Assembly: GCA_041917055.1 (NCBI GenBank)
Contig: JAYRYJ010000012.1
Location: 33,198 to 97,197 of the forward strand
Length of the DNA: 64,000 bases
Source of the DNA: Pseudaquidulcibacter sp041917055
GTDB lineage: Bacteria; Pseudomonadota; Alphaproteobacteria; Caulobacterales; Aquidulcibacteraceae
Reading direction: 5' to 3'
Shown: positions 32,177 to 41,976 of the stretch, one piece after another
Layout of the letters: the number at the start of each line of letters is the position of its first letter
How positions within the stretch are numbered: position 1 is the stretch's first letter
The notes under the pieces: model-generated
Told to the model about the DNA's origin: nothing
Database searches by the model: none
Seen by the model: only the letters and a program-made list of their open reading frames with translations
Translations under genes and position numbers: made by a program

Positions 32177-34432
32177 ATGCGGATTTCGCGTCGCGGGTTT
32201 CTTTACGGTTCGGTGGCATTGGGCGTTTCATGGGGCAATTCGGTCATTGCCAAAACCCCTGCGCCAAAAGATACGCAGATTGAAAAAATCATTATGTCCA
32301 TGACTTTGGAAGAAAAAGCCGGGCAATTATCGATTTTTTCCGATGGAACAAGGTCCGATTCTATTGACATAAACCCTGCCGCGCAAAAACAAGGCCAGGA
32401 AGACCTTAAAAAACAAATCCGCGCGGGATATATGGGCTCATTATTCTCCGCTCGCGGCGCAGCGGGTGCGCGCGAATATCAAAGGGTTGCGATTGAAGAA
32501 AGTCGTGCGAAAATCCCACTTTTATTTGCCGCTGACATTATTCACGGCTGTGACACACAATTCCCTATTCCCTTGGGTGAAGCCGCGTCTTGGGATTTAG
32601 ATCTAATGGAACGCACCGCCGCGATGGCGGCATTTGAAGCCTCGGCAAGTGGGATTCAATGGACATTTGCGCCAATGGTTGACGTTGCGCGCGACCAAAG
32701 ATGGGGCCGCGTTGCCGAAGGTGCGGGCGAAGACCCTTATTTGGGTTCATTAATCGCACGCGCCCGTGTCAAAGGTTTTCAAGGTAAAAGCCTTAAATCC
32801 GAAACCAGTGTTTTGGCATGCACCAAGCATTTTGCGGCCTATGGCGGGGTTCAAGGCGGCATGGATTATAATACAACCGACATTCCCGAAACCACCTTGC
32901 GCGAAACCCACCTTCCCGCCTTTAAAGCAGGCGTAGATGCGGGCGTTTTATCAACTATGTCGAGTTTCAATGATATTGCGGGCGTGCCTTCGACCGGAAA
33001 TTATCACCTTTTGACCGAGATTTTGCGCGGTGAATGGGGTTTCAAAGGACTTGTGGTGTCTGATTACACCTCAGATTGGGAAATGATAAATCATGGTTTC
33101 GCAAAAGACGAAAGAGATGCCGTCAAGAAATCGATAATGGCGGGTCTCGATATTTCCATGCAAAGCCATCTTTATAATCGCCATTTGCCGGATTTAGTGC
33201 GCAAGGGTGAAGTGCCGATGAAAGTGGTTGATGAAGCGGTTCGCCGCGTTCTTTACGTCAAAAAAGCTCTTGGGCTGTTTGAAAACCCCTATCGCTCTTT
33301 AGACCCTGCGCGCGAAAAAACTGATTTGCGGACGCCAAAAGCAATTGCACTTTCGCGAGAGGCGGCGCGCAAGTCTGCGGTTTTGCTAAAGAATGATGGT
33401 CTATTGCCACTGAAGAAATCAGGTCAAAAAATTGCGCTTATTGGACCATTGGCAAACGACAAATACCAAACCCTTGGCACATGGGCGATTTTTCCGGATT
33501 TTGAAAATGCCGTAACTTTGGAAAAAGGATTGCGCAACCAAATCTCGGATCAATCTTTGATCAAATCGGTCAAAGGTTGCGAAATCGAGGGTAAGATTAA
33601 AGGCGGTATAGATGAGGCGATTGCAATAGCAAAAGAAGCCGATATTGTTATTTTGGCGCTGGGTGAAAGTGAAAATATGTCGGGCGAAGCGCAAAGCCGC
33701 GTGGAAATTAAGATCCCCTCCCCTCAAATTGCACTTGCCGACGCGATTTCCGAACTCAAAAAGCCGACGCTTGTGGTTTTGACGCATGGGCGCGCACTTG
33801 AATTGCCGCAATCTGTGCAAGATGCCAATGCCATTATGGCAGGTTGGTTTTTGGGGTCAGAGCATGGTAATGGATTGGCGGATTTGATTTTCGGCGATTT
33901 TTCACCTTCGGGCCGCCTGCCTGTCTCTTTCCCACATTTTTCGGGTCAGCAGCCATATTATTACAATCGCCGCAATACCGGCAGGCCCCAGGGCATTAAT
34001 GAAGAAAAATATTATAAAGCTCGTTACCGCGAAACCCGTAACGAAGCACTTTATCCATTCGGGCACGGCCTTACCTATTCAAAATTTGAATATAGCGCAG
34101 TTAGTTTAAGTGCCAAAAGCATGAAAATGGGCGGCAAAATTATTGCCAGTGCCACCATCACAAACAAAGGAAGCCGCAAAGCAACCGAAACGGTGCAATT
34201 ATATATTCGCGACCGTGTTGCAAGCATTACGCGCCCAATTCGCGAATTAAAGGGTTTTGAACGCCTTAGTTTGGAGCCGGGCGAAAGCCGTGTGGTGAAA
34301 TTTGAAATCACCACACCAATGCTTGCCTTTGTTCAAAAGAATTTGAAATGGGGCACGGAAAAAGGCGAATTCGAAATCCATATTGCCGCCAATGCGCAAG
34401 TGGAGAATGGGGCGGTTTTTGAATTGGTTTAG
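32177..34432 (+). CDS. bglX: periplasmic beta-glucosidase, GH3 family
   Basis: A 751-residue glycoside hydrolase family 3 enzyme that releases glucose from beta-glucosides in the periplasm. The N-terminus SRRGFLYGSVALG resembles a Tat signal. The (beta/alpha)8 domain carries AADIIHGCDTQFP and TFAPMVDVARDQRWGR; the nucleophile Asp is in VVSDYTSDWE near residue 295. A second alpha/beta domain begins near 400 (SAVLLKNDGLLPL) and a fibronectin-III-like domain ends the protein (about 650-750). It is preceded by a LacI-type operator. The symbol is by similarity of domain layout. Confidence 0.92.
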   Translation: MRISRRGFLYGSVALGVSWGNSVIAKTPAPKDTQIEKIIMSMTLEEKAGQLSIFSDGTRSDSIDINPAAQKQGQEDLKKQIRAGYMGSLFSARGAAGAREYQRVAIEESRAKIPLLFAADIIHGCDTQFPIPLGEAASWDLDLMERTAAMAAFEASASGIQWTFAPMVDVARDQRWGRVAEGAGEDPYLGSLIARARVKGFQGKSLKSETSVLACTKHFAAYGGVQGGMDYNTTDIPETTLRETHLPAFKAGVDAGVLSTMSSFNDIAGVPSTGNYHLLTEILRGEWGFKGLVVSDYTSDWEMINHGFAKDERDAVKKSIMAGLDISMQSHLYNRHLPDLVRKGEVPMKVVDEAVRRVLYVKKALGLFENPYRSLDPAREKTDLRTPKAIALSREAARKSAVLLKNDGLLPLKKSGQKIALIGPLANDKYQTLGTWAIFPDFENAVTLEKGLRNQISDQSLIKSVKGCEIEGKIKGGIDEAIAIAKEADIVILALGESENMSGEAQSRVEIKIPSPQIALADAISELKKPTLVVLTHGRALELPQSVQDANAIMAGWFLGSEHGNGLADLIFGDFSPSGRLPVSFPHFSGQQPYYYNRRNTGRPQGINEEKYYKARYRETRNEALYPFGHGLTYSKFEYSAVSLSAKSMKMGGKIIASATITNKGSRKATETVQLYIRDRVASITRPIRELKGFERLSLEPGESRVVKFEITTPMLAFVQKNLKWGTEKGEFEIHIAANAQVENGAVFELV

Positions 34433-34514
34433 TCAAACTTGAACTTAATGAAAAATTGCAACGATGAATTACAGTTTGATGACCTGCAGAAACCCATCCA
34501 ATTTGCCTTTGATT

Positions 34515-34889
34515 TCACACAAACAAATAAATTCCCAAAACACTAATTGCACTCATAGCAATTATCCAAAGCCAAGAGCGCAGCCATGAACCCATGGCAT
34601 ACGCAGGGAAATAGAGCACGCGCGCAACAAGCCAAATAATGGAACAAGCGGCGGTCAATTCACTATTTTTATGATTTATTTCAACAAAAATCAAAATCAC
34701 TGCCATGAATGGAAATGTTTCCATATAATTGCGGAAAGCACGTTCAAGTCGTGCGCCGATTTGAGAAATGGGTTTTGACTCATCACGATTGCCAAACGCC
34801 CATTTTAAGCCACGCTCAAAATCCGAAACCAATGCAAAACCACCCAAATGCAGAAGACCTAATACAATTGAGAGGAGCAAAACGCTCAT
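34515..34889 (-). CDS. MAPEG family membrane protein
   Basis: A small integral membrane protein of the MAPEG (eicosanoid/glutathione metabolism) type: four hydrophobic segments with the loop ARLERAFRNYMETFPFMA between helices 1 and 2 and VARVLYFPAYAMG in the third, both typical. The start MSVLLLSIV is chosen because it opens the first helix; an ATG 18 codons upstream (34943) is also possible. It lies just downstream of gshA on the same strand. A glutathione link is tempting but unproved. Confidence 0.8.
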   Translation of the reverse strand: MSVLLLSIVLGLLHLGGFALVSDFERGLKWAFGNRDESKPISQIGARLERAFRNYMETFPFMAVILIFVEINHKNSELTAACSIIWLVARVLYFPAYAMGSWLRSWLWIIAMSAISVLGIYLFV

Positions 34890-34946
34890 TTCTGTCGAAA
34901 AATTATTGATAGAAAATCCCATGAAGCATCCAATCGCAACCAATAA

Positions 34947-36308
34947 TCAATAAGCGCATTCCTCATAGACTTTGTCAATATTACCCGCCCATTCGCCTTT
35001 GAATTTGGCGATTAATCTAAGGGCTTTGGTAATTCCTGATTGCGCGACTTCGTCTAATTCACTTAGGAAGCCAGTTTCATTGTCGCCGGCGGCATTTAAT
35101 GCGCCGCGTGCATTTAGGCCCGAACGTGCAATTGCAAGGACATCTTTGGCAATATCCTGGGCGCGCCTTCCTGCTATTTTGGCATCAAGGCCCAATAATG
35201 GAACAGAGCGCCGCAGACCCTCTATTTCGGCATAATCCCAATTTTTCACCAAGTCTAAACAGGCATCAAGAGCAGCTTCATCATAAAGCATACCGACAAA
35301 TAAAGCAGGCAAGGCACAAAGGCGCGACCATGGCCCAGAATCCGCACCACGCATTTCAAGATAGGATTTAAGGCGAACCTCTGGGAAAAGTGTTGTCAAA
35401 TGATCTTCCCAATCGGATTGGGTAGGCAATTGGCCTTCAAAACCTTTTAATTTACCCGCCATAAAGTCACGAAACGAAAGGCCGGAAACATCATGATAAA
35501 CGCCATCGCGCTTCACAAAATACATCGGCACATCAAGGGCATAATTGGCATAGGCCTCAAAATTAAAGCCTTCGTCCAAAACGAATTTCAATATTCCAGT
35601 TCTATCCGGGTCGGTATCGGTCCAAACATGGGCGCGATAAGATTGATAGCCATTCAAACGCCCCTCGGCAAATGGCGAATTGGCAAACAAAGCGGTTGCG
35701 ATGGGTTGTAATGCCATGGAGGCCTTAAATTTGCGCGCCATATCGGCCTCTGACGAATAATCAAGATTGACTTGAACGGTGCAAGAGCGGAACATCATTT
35801 GCCGCCCCAAACGCCCAACCCTTTGCATATATTCTTTCATAATATTATAGCGGCCCTTTGGCATCATGGGCACGTCTTCAAGTCGGGTTTTGGGCTGAAA
35901 ACCAAGGCCAAGAAAGCCAATATTCAAGGGGTCTGCTGCACGGCGCACACATTTCAAATGATGCGCGATTTCCTTGCAAGTTTCATGGATAGTTTGCAAT
36001 GGCGCGCCCGAAAGTTCAAACTGCCCACCGGGCTCAAGCGTGATTGAACCGCCATGCGCCTCAAGACCGATAATGTTTTTCCCTTCCATAATCGGTTTCC
36101 AATCGGTGCCTTCTTTCATACCGTTCAAAAGCGCTTGAATCCCGTTTTCACCTTGATATGGAACCGGAAGGTTTGTGCCTTTATAAAAGCCAAATTTCTC
36201 GTGTTCGGTGCCAATGCGCCAATCGGATTTTGGTTTCATGCCTTTTTGAAATGTAATCAAAAGGTCGTCGAATTTTTCAATGGGGGAGTATTTATCGGTT
36301 TTTGCCAT
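34947..36308 (-). CDS. gshA: glutamate-cysteine ligase (GCS2 type)
   Basis: First enzyme of glutathione synthesis, joining glutamate and cysteine with ATP. The 453-residue protein has the alphaproteobacterial/plant-type pattern: RIGTEHEKFGF, GLEAHGGSITLEPGGQFELSG, CTVQVNLDYSSEADMARK, RAHVWTDTDPDRTG and EMRGADSGPWSRLCALPA. It lies beside rsmE on the same strand, with about 70 bases between, and upstream of the MAPEG gene. gshB is not in the window. Confidence 0.95.
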   Translation of the reverse strand: MAKTDKYSPIEKFDDLLITFQKGMKPKSDWRIGTEHEKFGFYKGTNLPVPYQGENGIQALLNGMKEGTDWKPIMEGKNIIGLEAHGGSITLEPGGQFELSGAPLQTIHETCKEIAHHLKCVRRAADPLNIGFLGLGFQPKTRLEDVPMMPKGRYNIMKEYMQRVGRLGRQMMFRSCTVQVNLDYSSEADMARKFKASMALQPIATALFANSPFAEGRLNGYQSYRAHVWTDTDPDRTGILKFVLDEGFNFEAYANYALDVPMYFVKRDGVYHDVSGLSFRDFMAGKLKGFEGQLPTQSDWEDHLTTLFPEVRLKSYLEMRGADSGPWSRLCALPALFVGMLYDEAALDACLDLVKNWDYAEIEGLRRSVPLLGLDAKIAGRRAQDIAKDVLAIARSGLNARGALNAAGDNETGFLSELDEVAQSGITKALRLIAKFKGEWAGNIDKVYEECAY

Positions 36309-36377
36309 ATTGTTTCTCGCTATGCCCCCATATATTGCGCCTGTGACGGTTTCACAATGGCGAAGATTGTATTGAGG

Positions 36378-37112
36378 TCATACTTTTTTCGAATACCAAT
36401 CGCCCCAATGGCTTTGAATTAGCGCAAGAGCGGTAATAGCGGCAGTATCGGCGCGCAAAATACGAGAACCTAAAGAAATGGCTATAACCTTCGGATTTTC
36501 TAATAGTTTTTGGCGCTCACGCTCACTAAAACCGCCTTCTGGACCAATGAGTAAGCCGAGGGATTTCATTTGGTTATTATTTATCTCGGTCGGCGATGTG
36601 CCACCACCTGCCTCGTCTGCAAACAATATTGTGTCGCCTTCAAAATTATTGATTGCATCGAATAGATTTTTAGCATCGGCAATTTGCGGAATATTTAGGC
36701 CTTCACATTGTTCGGCGGCCTCAATTGCATTGGCGCGATATTTTTCGATATTTGCGTTACGAACGATTGTGCGCTCGCAAATCACCGGTGCAATATATTT
36801 GACCCCAATTTCGGTTGCTTTTTCGACAATATTGTCATTGCGATGACCTTTTATTGGCGAGAACAAAAGCGTTAATTCTGGTAATTCGGTTTGTTGGCGC
36901 GTGTAACCGTCGCATTCCAAAGCCGCGGATTTCTTGCCAATATTGGTAATTTTCGCACGATATTCGCCGTCACGACCGTTAAAAACCAATACTTCATCGC
37001 CAACGGATTTCCTTAAGACATGGCTTAGATAATGGGTTTGCGCACGATCAATTTCAAACTTGATACCAATGGAAAGGTCGTTTTCAACAAAAATTCGTGG
37101 ACTATCGCGCAT
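36378..37112 (-). CDS. rsmE: 16S rRNA m3U1498 methyltransferase
   Basis: SPOUT-class methyltransferase acting on U1498 of 16S rRNA. A PUA-like N-terminal domain (HYLSHVLRKSVGDEVLVFNG) precedes the knotted SAM-binding domain with LLIGPEGGFSERE and the closing ISLGSRILRADTAAITALA. Length, 244 residues, is normal. It is divergent from prmA across 80 bases, which hold both promoters. Confidence 0.95.
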   Translation of the reverse strand: MRDSPRIFVENDLSIGIKFEIDRAQTHYLSHVLRKSVGDEVLVFNGRDGEYRAKITNIGKKSAALECDGYTRQQTELPELTLLFSPIKGHRNDNIVEKATEIGVKYIAPVICERTIVRNANIEKYRANAIEAAEQCEGLNIPQIADAKNLFDAINNFEGDTILFADEAGGGTSPTEINNNQMKSLGLLIGPEGGFSERERQKLLENPKVIAISLGSRILRADTAAITALALIQSHWGDWYSKKV

Positions 37113-37193
37113 TTGGTTTAAATAGTCGAATTACAGGAAAAAACAATGTTTTTCGCCAATGACTTTTACGCCTTTTGAAACTAAAGCGGCACA

Positions 37194-38051
37194 ATGTTTA
37201 TGTTAGATGCAAATTCGTCGCGCGCCACAATTGAAGAGGCGGCAATCACTTTGGAAAACCTTGGCGGGTTTGGTGCGGTTGCCTGGTTTGAGACTGAGCG
37301 GCGGCAATACCGCCTCGAGGCCTATACAGAGGACGAAGATATTGCGAAATCCGGCATTGCCGCTTTGGCAATTATTGTTCCGGAATTATCTGCAAAATAC
37401 GCGCTTTTACCGCAAAATGACTGGATAAAAATGTCTTTAGAAGGTCTACCGCCGGTAAAGGCAGGAATATTTCGAATTTGCGGCACGCACGATAAATTAA
37501 AGCACAAAACCGGAAAATGCGAAATAATTATCGATGCCGGCGAAGCCTTTGGCACGGGTCATCATGGAACAACAATGGGCTGCATGCTTGCGCTTGATAA
37601 AATGTTGAAACGCAATAAGCGCCCGAAAACTGTTTTGGATGTTGGCACAGGGTCTGGTGTATTGGCAATTGCCGCCGCGAAATTCGGGGCCTATGCAATG
37701 GGCACGGAAATCGACGCCCGCGCCGCCGAAGTCGCCATTGAAAACCTTAAAGTCAATGATGTTGCACCACGCGTGAAAATAATGGTCGCAAATGGCATTC
37801 GTCGCCCAACAATAAGGCGCGACGGTGGTTATGATTTGGTTTTTGCCAATATTCTAATGAAACCGTTGGTAAAACTATCGCGCGACCTATGCCAAAGCGT
37901 AAAGCCCGGCGGTCATTTGGTCTTGTCGGGTCTCTTAAGCACGCAAGAACCGACAATCAAAGGGGTTTTTGAACAAAGAGGAATGGTTTTAGTGGACAGA
38001 TATCGCCAAGATGTTTGGTCTGCGCTCACTTATAAGCGCATCAAGCGTTAA
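37194..38051 (+). CDS. prmA: ribosomal protein L11 methyltransferase
   Basis: Trimethylates lysines and the N-terminus of ribosomal protein L11. The N-terminal substrate domain is short; then GEAFGTGHHGTTMGCMLAL, VLDVGTGSGVLAIAAAKFGA (SAM motif I) and DLVFANILMKPLVKL (NxxxxPL-like motif) are all diagnostic. 285 residues, normal length. The 3' end overlaps the convergent hypothetical gene by 11 bases. Confidence 0.94.
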   Translation: MFMLDANSSRATIEEAAITLENLGGFGAVAWFETERRQYRLEAYTEDEDIAKSGIAALAIIVPELSAKYALLPQNDWIKMSLEGLPPVKAGIFRICGTHDKLKHKTGKCEIIIDAGEAFGTGHHGTTMGCMLALDKMLKRNKRPKTVLDVGTGSGVLAIAAAKFGAYAMGTEIDARAAEVAIENLKVNDVAPRVKIMVANGIRRPTIRRDGGYDLVFANILMKPLVKLSRDLCQSVKPGGHLVLSGLLSTQEPTIKGVFEQRGMVLVDRYRQDVWSALTYKRIKR

Positions 38052-39159
38052 TCTCATATTTGCTTCTGTCATAATGAAGAGACTGGCAAAAATCCTTTAG
38101 AAGGATTTGGTAGTCATTGCCGTCAATTTCTCCATATTCAAGGCTTGGAAAGCGAAAATTCCAAAATGAAATTATATGGGAAACAATACCCATCATTGTG
38201 CCCAATTCTAAGAATAATTTGGGACTGGAAAGCAGGAATTTGCGGAATGCCGTTGCGTGCGCTTTTTCGACTAAATCACTAAAGGCACGGTCATATAATT
38301 GCACCAAATTACGGCATTCAAGGGCGACTTTTCTAATACCCGCAGCCATTTCTTCGCGATATTCATTGATCGCGCGCTTTGTTTCTAAATCGGCATTTCC
38401 GGTTATGCGAATTTTCTCAAGACTATTTAAAATGCGTGGAATTTTGTCAAAAATCTCACCCATTTGCCATTTGAAATATAAAAAGCCGCGCCATGCGAAA
38501 ATGCCGTCCGAAAATTCGCCGCCTTCCAAACCAAGTGCAACACGCAAAGGTTCAAGATGTTCGTCGGCGTCGTTCGACATAATAAATCCAACCATTTTTT
38601 GCACCAAATTGGTCGAAGTTTGTGCCTCATTTGTGAATGCAACCTCCACCAATCGTGCAATTTCGCTTGATGCAAAATGATACATTAATTCAATATCATG
38701 GGGCGCAATCGCGAAATAACAATCTGCGGCATTGAAATCGGCACGGCGCAATAATTCGCGTAATAAAAACGGATCAAGTGAAGGTGATTTATCAAGAATT
38801 CTTAGAATTTCCAAATCATGCGCTAATTCATCAGCCTCTATGCCTGTGGCTTTTGAAAGGATTTCTTTGAAATTCTTTTGATTAATAAAGAAGGATTGAC
38901 CACCCAAATTTAAAGAATCGCCGACCAATGGAAAAATTATTTTGGTTGCCATTTTTTGGCGGCGCGCCATTAAATATTCTTCATCACTGCGCAATCTGTG
39001 CTTTACAAAAAGTGCGCGATTAAGTTTTGGCGAATTGAAAATCGGGAAATCTGCATAGTCATAATCGTCTTTGTGATTTTCCCAAACCCGCAAAAGATTT
39101 AATACGCGTGCGGTCGATCCATATTTGTGTAAAATTTCTAAAGACCGCACACCCGACAT
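38041..39159 (-). CDS. conserved-looking hypothetical protein
   Basis: A 372-residue soluble, largely helical protein I do not recognise. Features: an N-terminal segment LEILHKYGSTARVLNLLRVWE, a middle part rich in Glu/Leu (ATGIEADELAHDLEILRILD), the stretch IAPHDIELMYHFASSEIARLVE and a C-terminus FLELGTMMGIVSHIISFWNF. The first 80 residues include many Arg/Asp and no signal or membrane segment is evident. Codon use looks like its core neighbours, so it is probably native. It is convergent with prmA and divergent from the aminopeptidase gene. Confidence 0.65.
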   Translation of the reverse strand: MSGVRSLEILHKYGSTARVLNLLRVWENHKDDYDYADFPIFNSPKLNRALFVKHRLRSDEEYLMARRQKMATKIIFPLVGDSLNLGGQSFFINQKNFKEILSKATGIEADELAHDLEILRILDKSPSLDPFLLRELLRRADFNAADCYFAIAPHDIELMYHFASSEIARLVEVAFTNEAQTSTNLVQKMVGFIMSNDADEHLEPLRVALGLEGGEFSDGIFAWRGFLYFKWQMGEIFDKIPRILNSLEKIRITGNADLETKRAINEYREEMAAGIRKVALECRNLVQLYDRAFSDLVEKAHATAFRKFLLSSPKLFLELGTMMGIVSHIISFWNFRFPSLEYGEIDGNDYQILLKDFCQSLHYDRSKYEINA

Positions 39160-39249
39160 TAAATTACCCCCGCGTAATTAATACATCTAATGCGATAAAA
39201 ACTGGTTAATTAAACTGTCTTTTGATAAATATTCGCAATTGAGGTGAAA

Positions 39250-41079
39250 ATGTTTGATTCCACAAAAGAATTTCAGAGTTTTGAAATTGTCGGCGGCAAA
39301 AACTATGGCAGAAAAAATGTTCCTCTTTTGCGTGAAAAATTACGCGAATTGGGATTAGATGGCTATTTGGTGCCCCACGAAGACGAGTGGCAGAATGAGT
39401 ATTTGCCGGCATGTAATGAAAGATTGATGGAAATCAGTGGGTTTTCCGGCTCTGCTGGTTTTGCAATAATTATGCTTGAAAGCGCGCATATTTTCGTGGA
39501 CGGTCGCTATACTCTGCAAGTGCGCAATCAAACAGATAGTGAAGTTTTCACTTATCATAGCTTGACCGATGAACCACCATTTTCATGGTTAGAGGCAAAT
39601 GCGAAAAATGGCCAAAAAATTGCCTATGATGCACGTCTCTTTGCCAAAGATGCAATTATTCCGTTTAAGAACGCGGCTGCAAATGCAGGTGCAAACTTAA
39701 TCGACCATAGTGAAAATCTGATTGACGCTATTTGGGTCAATCGTCCACCTGCCCCAATGGCAATTGCCTTTGCCCAAAATGAAGAATTTACGGGGGAAAA
39801 TTCGGCGTCAAAACTTGCGAAAATCGCTGAAAAACTTGAACAGAACGGTCTCGACAGTTTTGTTTTGACTTCGCCAATGGCGATTGCTTGGGCCTTTAAT
39901 ATTCGCGGTGGCGACGTTTCGCGCACTCCTCTGACTTTGGCAAATGCCATCGTAAATCAAGACGCGACTTCGCGCTTATTTATTGAAAGTGCTAAGGTTA
40001 CGCCAGATTTGGTGCGCCATCTTGGCAATGGTGTCGAAGTTTCGGACGCGTCGGAATTTGAAACTGCACTTGCCAATCTATCTGGTAGGAAAATTGGTTT
40101 GGATGCAAAAACTTCTTCGGCATTTGTTTTTGATTTACTTTCCAAAAACAATGTTCAAATTGTCGAAGATAATGATCCAACAATCATTCCACGAGCCGCC
40201 AAAAATAATATTGAAATTGAAAATATGCAAAAGGCCCATATTATTGACGGCGTGGCGATGGCGCGGTTTTTGGCATGGTTTGACAAAACCGCGCCTAATG
40301 GTGACCTTGACGAAATCACCGCATGCAAAAAACTTGAAGAGTTTCGTCGCCTTTCACCTGATTTGAAAGACCTGTCATTTGATTCAATTTCAGGAGCCAT
40401 GGGTAATGCTGCGTCACCGCATTATCGGGTAAATTCTGAAAGCAATACAAAAATCGAACTAAATTCATTGTTTCTAATCGATTCCGGCGGTCAATATAAT
40501 TATGGCACGACGGACATAACCCGAACCATAAGTGTCGGCGAAATTAACGCCGAAATGAAAGATAGATTCACAAGGGTATTAAAAGGTCATATCGCATTAT
40601 CGCAAATCAAATTCCCACCAAATACACCAGGTTGCATGCTTGATACTTTGGCGCGCGCCGCTTTGTGGGACGGCGGTTTTGATTATGACCATGGCACGGG
40701 CCACGGCGTAGGCGCGTATTTAAGTGTCCATGAAGGGCCGCAAAGAATTGCCAAAATCCTTAATAATCAACCCCTTCTTGCAGGTATGGTTTTGTCCAAT
40801 GAGCCTGGGTTTTACAAGGCCGATGAATACGGCATTCGCATTGAAAACCTGCAATATGTCACAAAAGCCGAAATTCCGGAGGGTGGTGAAAGGGCGATGC
40901 ATCGGTTTGAAACCTTAACCCTTGCCCCGATTGACACACGCGCAATTGATTTCGGCCTTTTGACCAAATCCGAAATTTCATGGCTAAACGCCTATCACGC
41001 GAGGGTTTTTAGGACCATTGGGCCATATTTGAATGACGACGATAGAGAATGGCTGAAGAATGCTTGTCGTGAAGCGTAA
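39250..41079 (+). CDS. pepP: Xaa-Pro aminopeptidase, three-domain M24B
   Basis: Dinuclear manganese peptidase removing N-terminal residues before proline. The 608-residue length indicates the three-domain APP1-like form: two creatinase-like N-terminal domains, then the pita-bread domain from about residue 310. Metal ligands are in LIDSGGQYNYGTTDITRT, GHGVGAYLSVHEGP, LSNEPGFY and GIRIENLQ. The ATG with GAGGTG just upstream is preferred to a GTG two codons earlier, which lies within that site. Confidence 0.93.
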   Translation: MFDSTKEFQSFEIVGGKNYGRKNVPLLREKLRELGLDGYLVPHEDEWQNEYLPACNERLMEISGFSGSAGFAIIMLESAHIFVDGRYTLQVRNQTDSEVFTYHSLTDEPPFSWLEANAKNGQKIAYDARLFAKDAIIPFKNAAANAGANLIDHSENLIDAIWVNRPPAPMAIAFAQNEEFTGENSASKLAKIAEKLEQNGLDSFVLTSPMAIAWAFNIRGGDVSRTPLTLANAIVNQDATSRLFIESAKVTPDLVRHLGNGVEVSDASEFETALANLSGRKIGLDAKTSSAFVFDLLSKNNVQIVEDNDPTIIPRAAKNNIEIENMQKAHIIDGVAMARFLAWFDKTAPNGDLDEITACKKLEEFRRLSPDLKDLSFDSISGAMGNAASPHYRVNSESNTKIELNSLFLIDSGGQYNYGTTDITRTISVGEINAEMKDRFTRVLKGHIALSQIKFPPNTPGCMLDTLARAALWDGGFDYDHGTGHGVGAYLSVHEGPQRIAKILNNQPLLAGMVLSNEPGFYKADEYGIRIENLQYVTKAEIPEGGERAMHRFETLTLAPIDTRAIDFGLLTKSEISWLNAYHARVFRTIGPYLNDDDREWLKNACREA

Positions 41080-41094
41080 AAGAAATATAAATTT

Positions 41095-41886
41095 CTAGTT
41101 CTCATACCTTGTTTTCATGGTGATTTTATCGGGCCAAATTGCGTCTTTTTGTTTTAGGTTTGGAAATTGCGCAATACCTTCTTCGAAAAGGCGTTTAGAA
41201 TTATCATTTATCGCGCTTTCAAGTCGCGTCATGAATTCTTCTTTGGAAAGCCCTGGTTCGATTGGGTCAAGGATTTCATTTACCGCTACCCCCGGTTCTT
41301 TTATAAAGTCTTCACACGACCAAAATAGCCCCAAATTGGTGGCAACCGGAACAACCGGCCAACCTGTAGCTTGATAGAATTTATACGCCCCGGGTTTATA
41401 ACTCGCGCGGTCATGGATTTTCACCATTCCACCTTCGGGATAAATCAATATGTTGCGTCCTTCTGCAGCATGGGTGACAAAATGTCGTGTGATACGGCGT
41501 CCGCGTTTGTGACCACCTTGGAAATCTACAACCATTGCGCCAGCCTTTTTCAAAATGCCTTTGACGAAAAAATACTTCTCGATGAATGCGCCAACCACAA
41601 AGGCAATATCGCCAAATTTCGCGACCATGGCGATGCCATCTGCCCAAGCCTGATGTTTAGAGGCCAAAATAAACGGGCCATCAGGAAGTTTTTCCATGCC
41701 ACGAAAAACAATCTTAACACCGCCAATATGTTCGAGCGCCCAAGTGACCAGGCGGCAATAAAATGCGACGCCATTACGAACTTGCTTGACGCTTAGTAGT
41801 GGGCTGATTGCAAAAAGCGATAGACCAATTACGACCCCTGAAACCCAATAGACAATAAAAAACAAAGTCGATCGTATCATTCCCAC
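41095..41886 (-). CDS. plsC: 1-acyl-sn-glycerol-3-phosphate acyltransferase family protein
   Basis: A membrane-bound acyltransferase (263 residues) of the PlsC family, transferring an acyl chain to lysophosphatidic acid or a similar lipid. One N-terminal membrane segment (FFIVYWVSGVVIGLSLF), the HX4D catalytic motif in SKHQAWADG and the glycerophosphate-binding YPEGG motif are present, with PVVPVATNLG as block IV. A GMVK insertion follows the second motif. It stands between the aminopeptidase and murI, convergent with the former. Confidence 0.88.
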   Translation of the reverse strand: MGMIRSTLFFIVYWVSGVVIGLSLFAISPLLSVKQVRNGVAFYCRLVTWALEHIGGVKIVFRGMEKLPDGPFILASKHQAWADGIAMVAKFGDIAFVVGAFIEKYFFVKGILKKAGAMVVDFQGGHKRGRRITRHFVTHAAEGRNILIYPEGGMVKIHDRASYKPGAYKFYQATGWPVVPVATNLGLFWSCEDFIKEPGVAVNEILDPIEPGLSKEEFMTRLESAINDNSKRLFEEGIAQFPNLKQKDAIWPDKITMKTRYEN

Positions 41887-41976
41887 CCCAATTGTGAATT
41901 ATTTGTAACAAAATTATTTGTAACTCTTGGGGCAAACATTAGATTTTGTCAAACTCATAAATTGTCGAAAATTCCC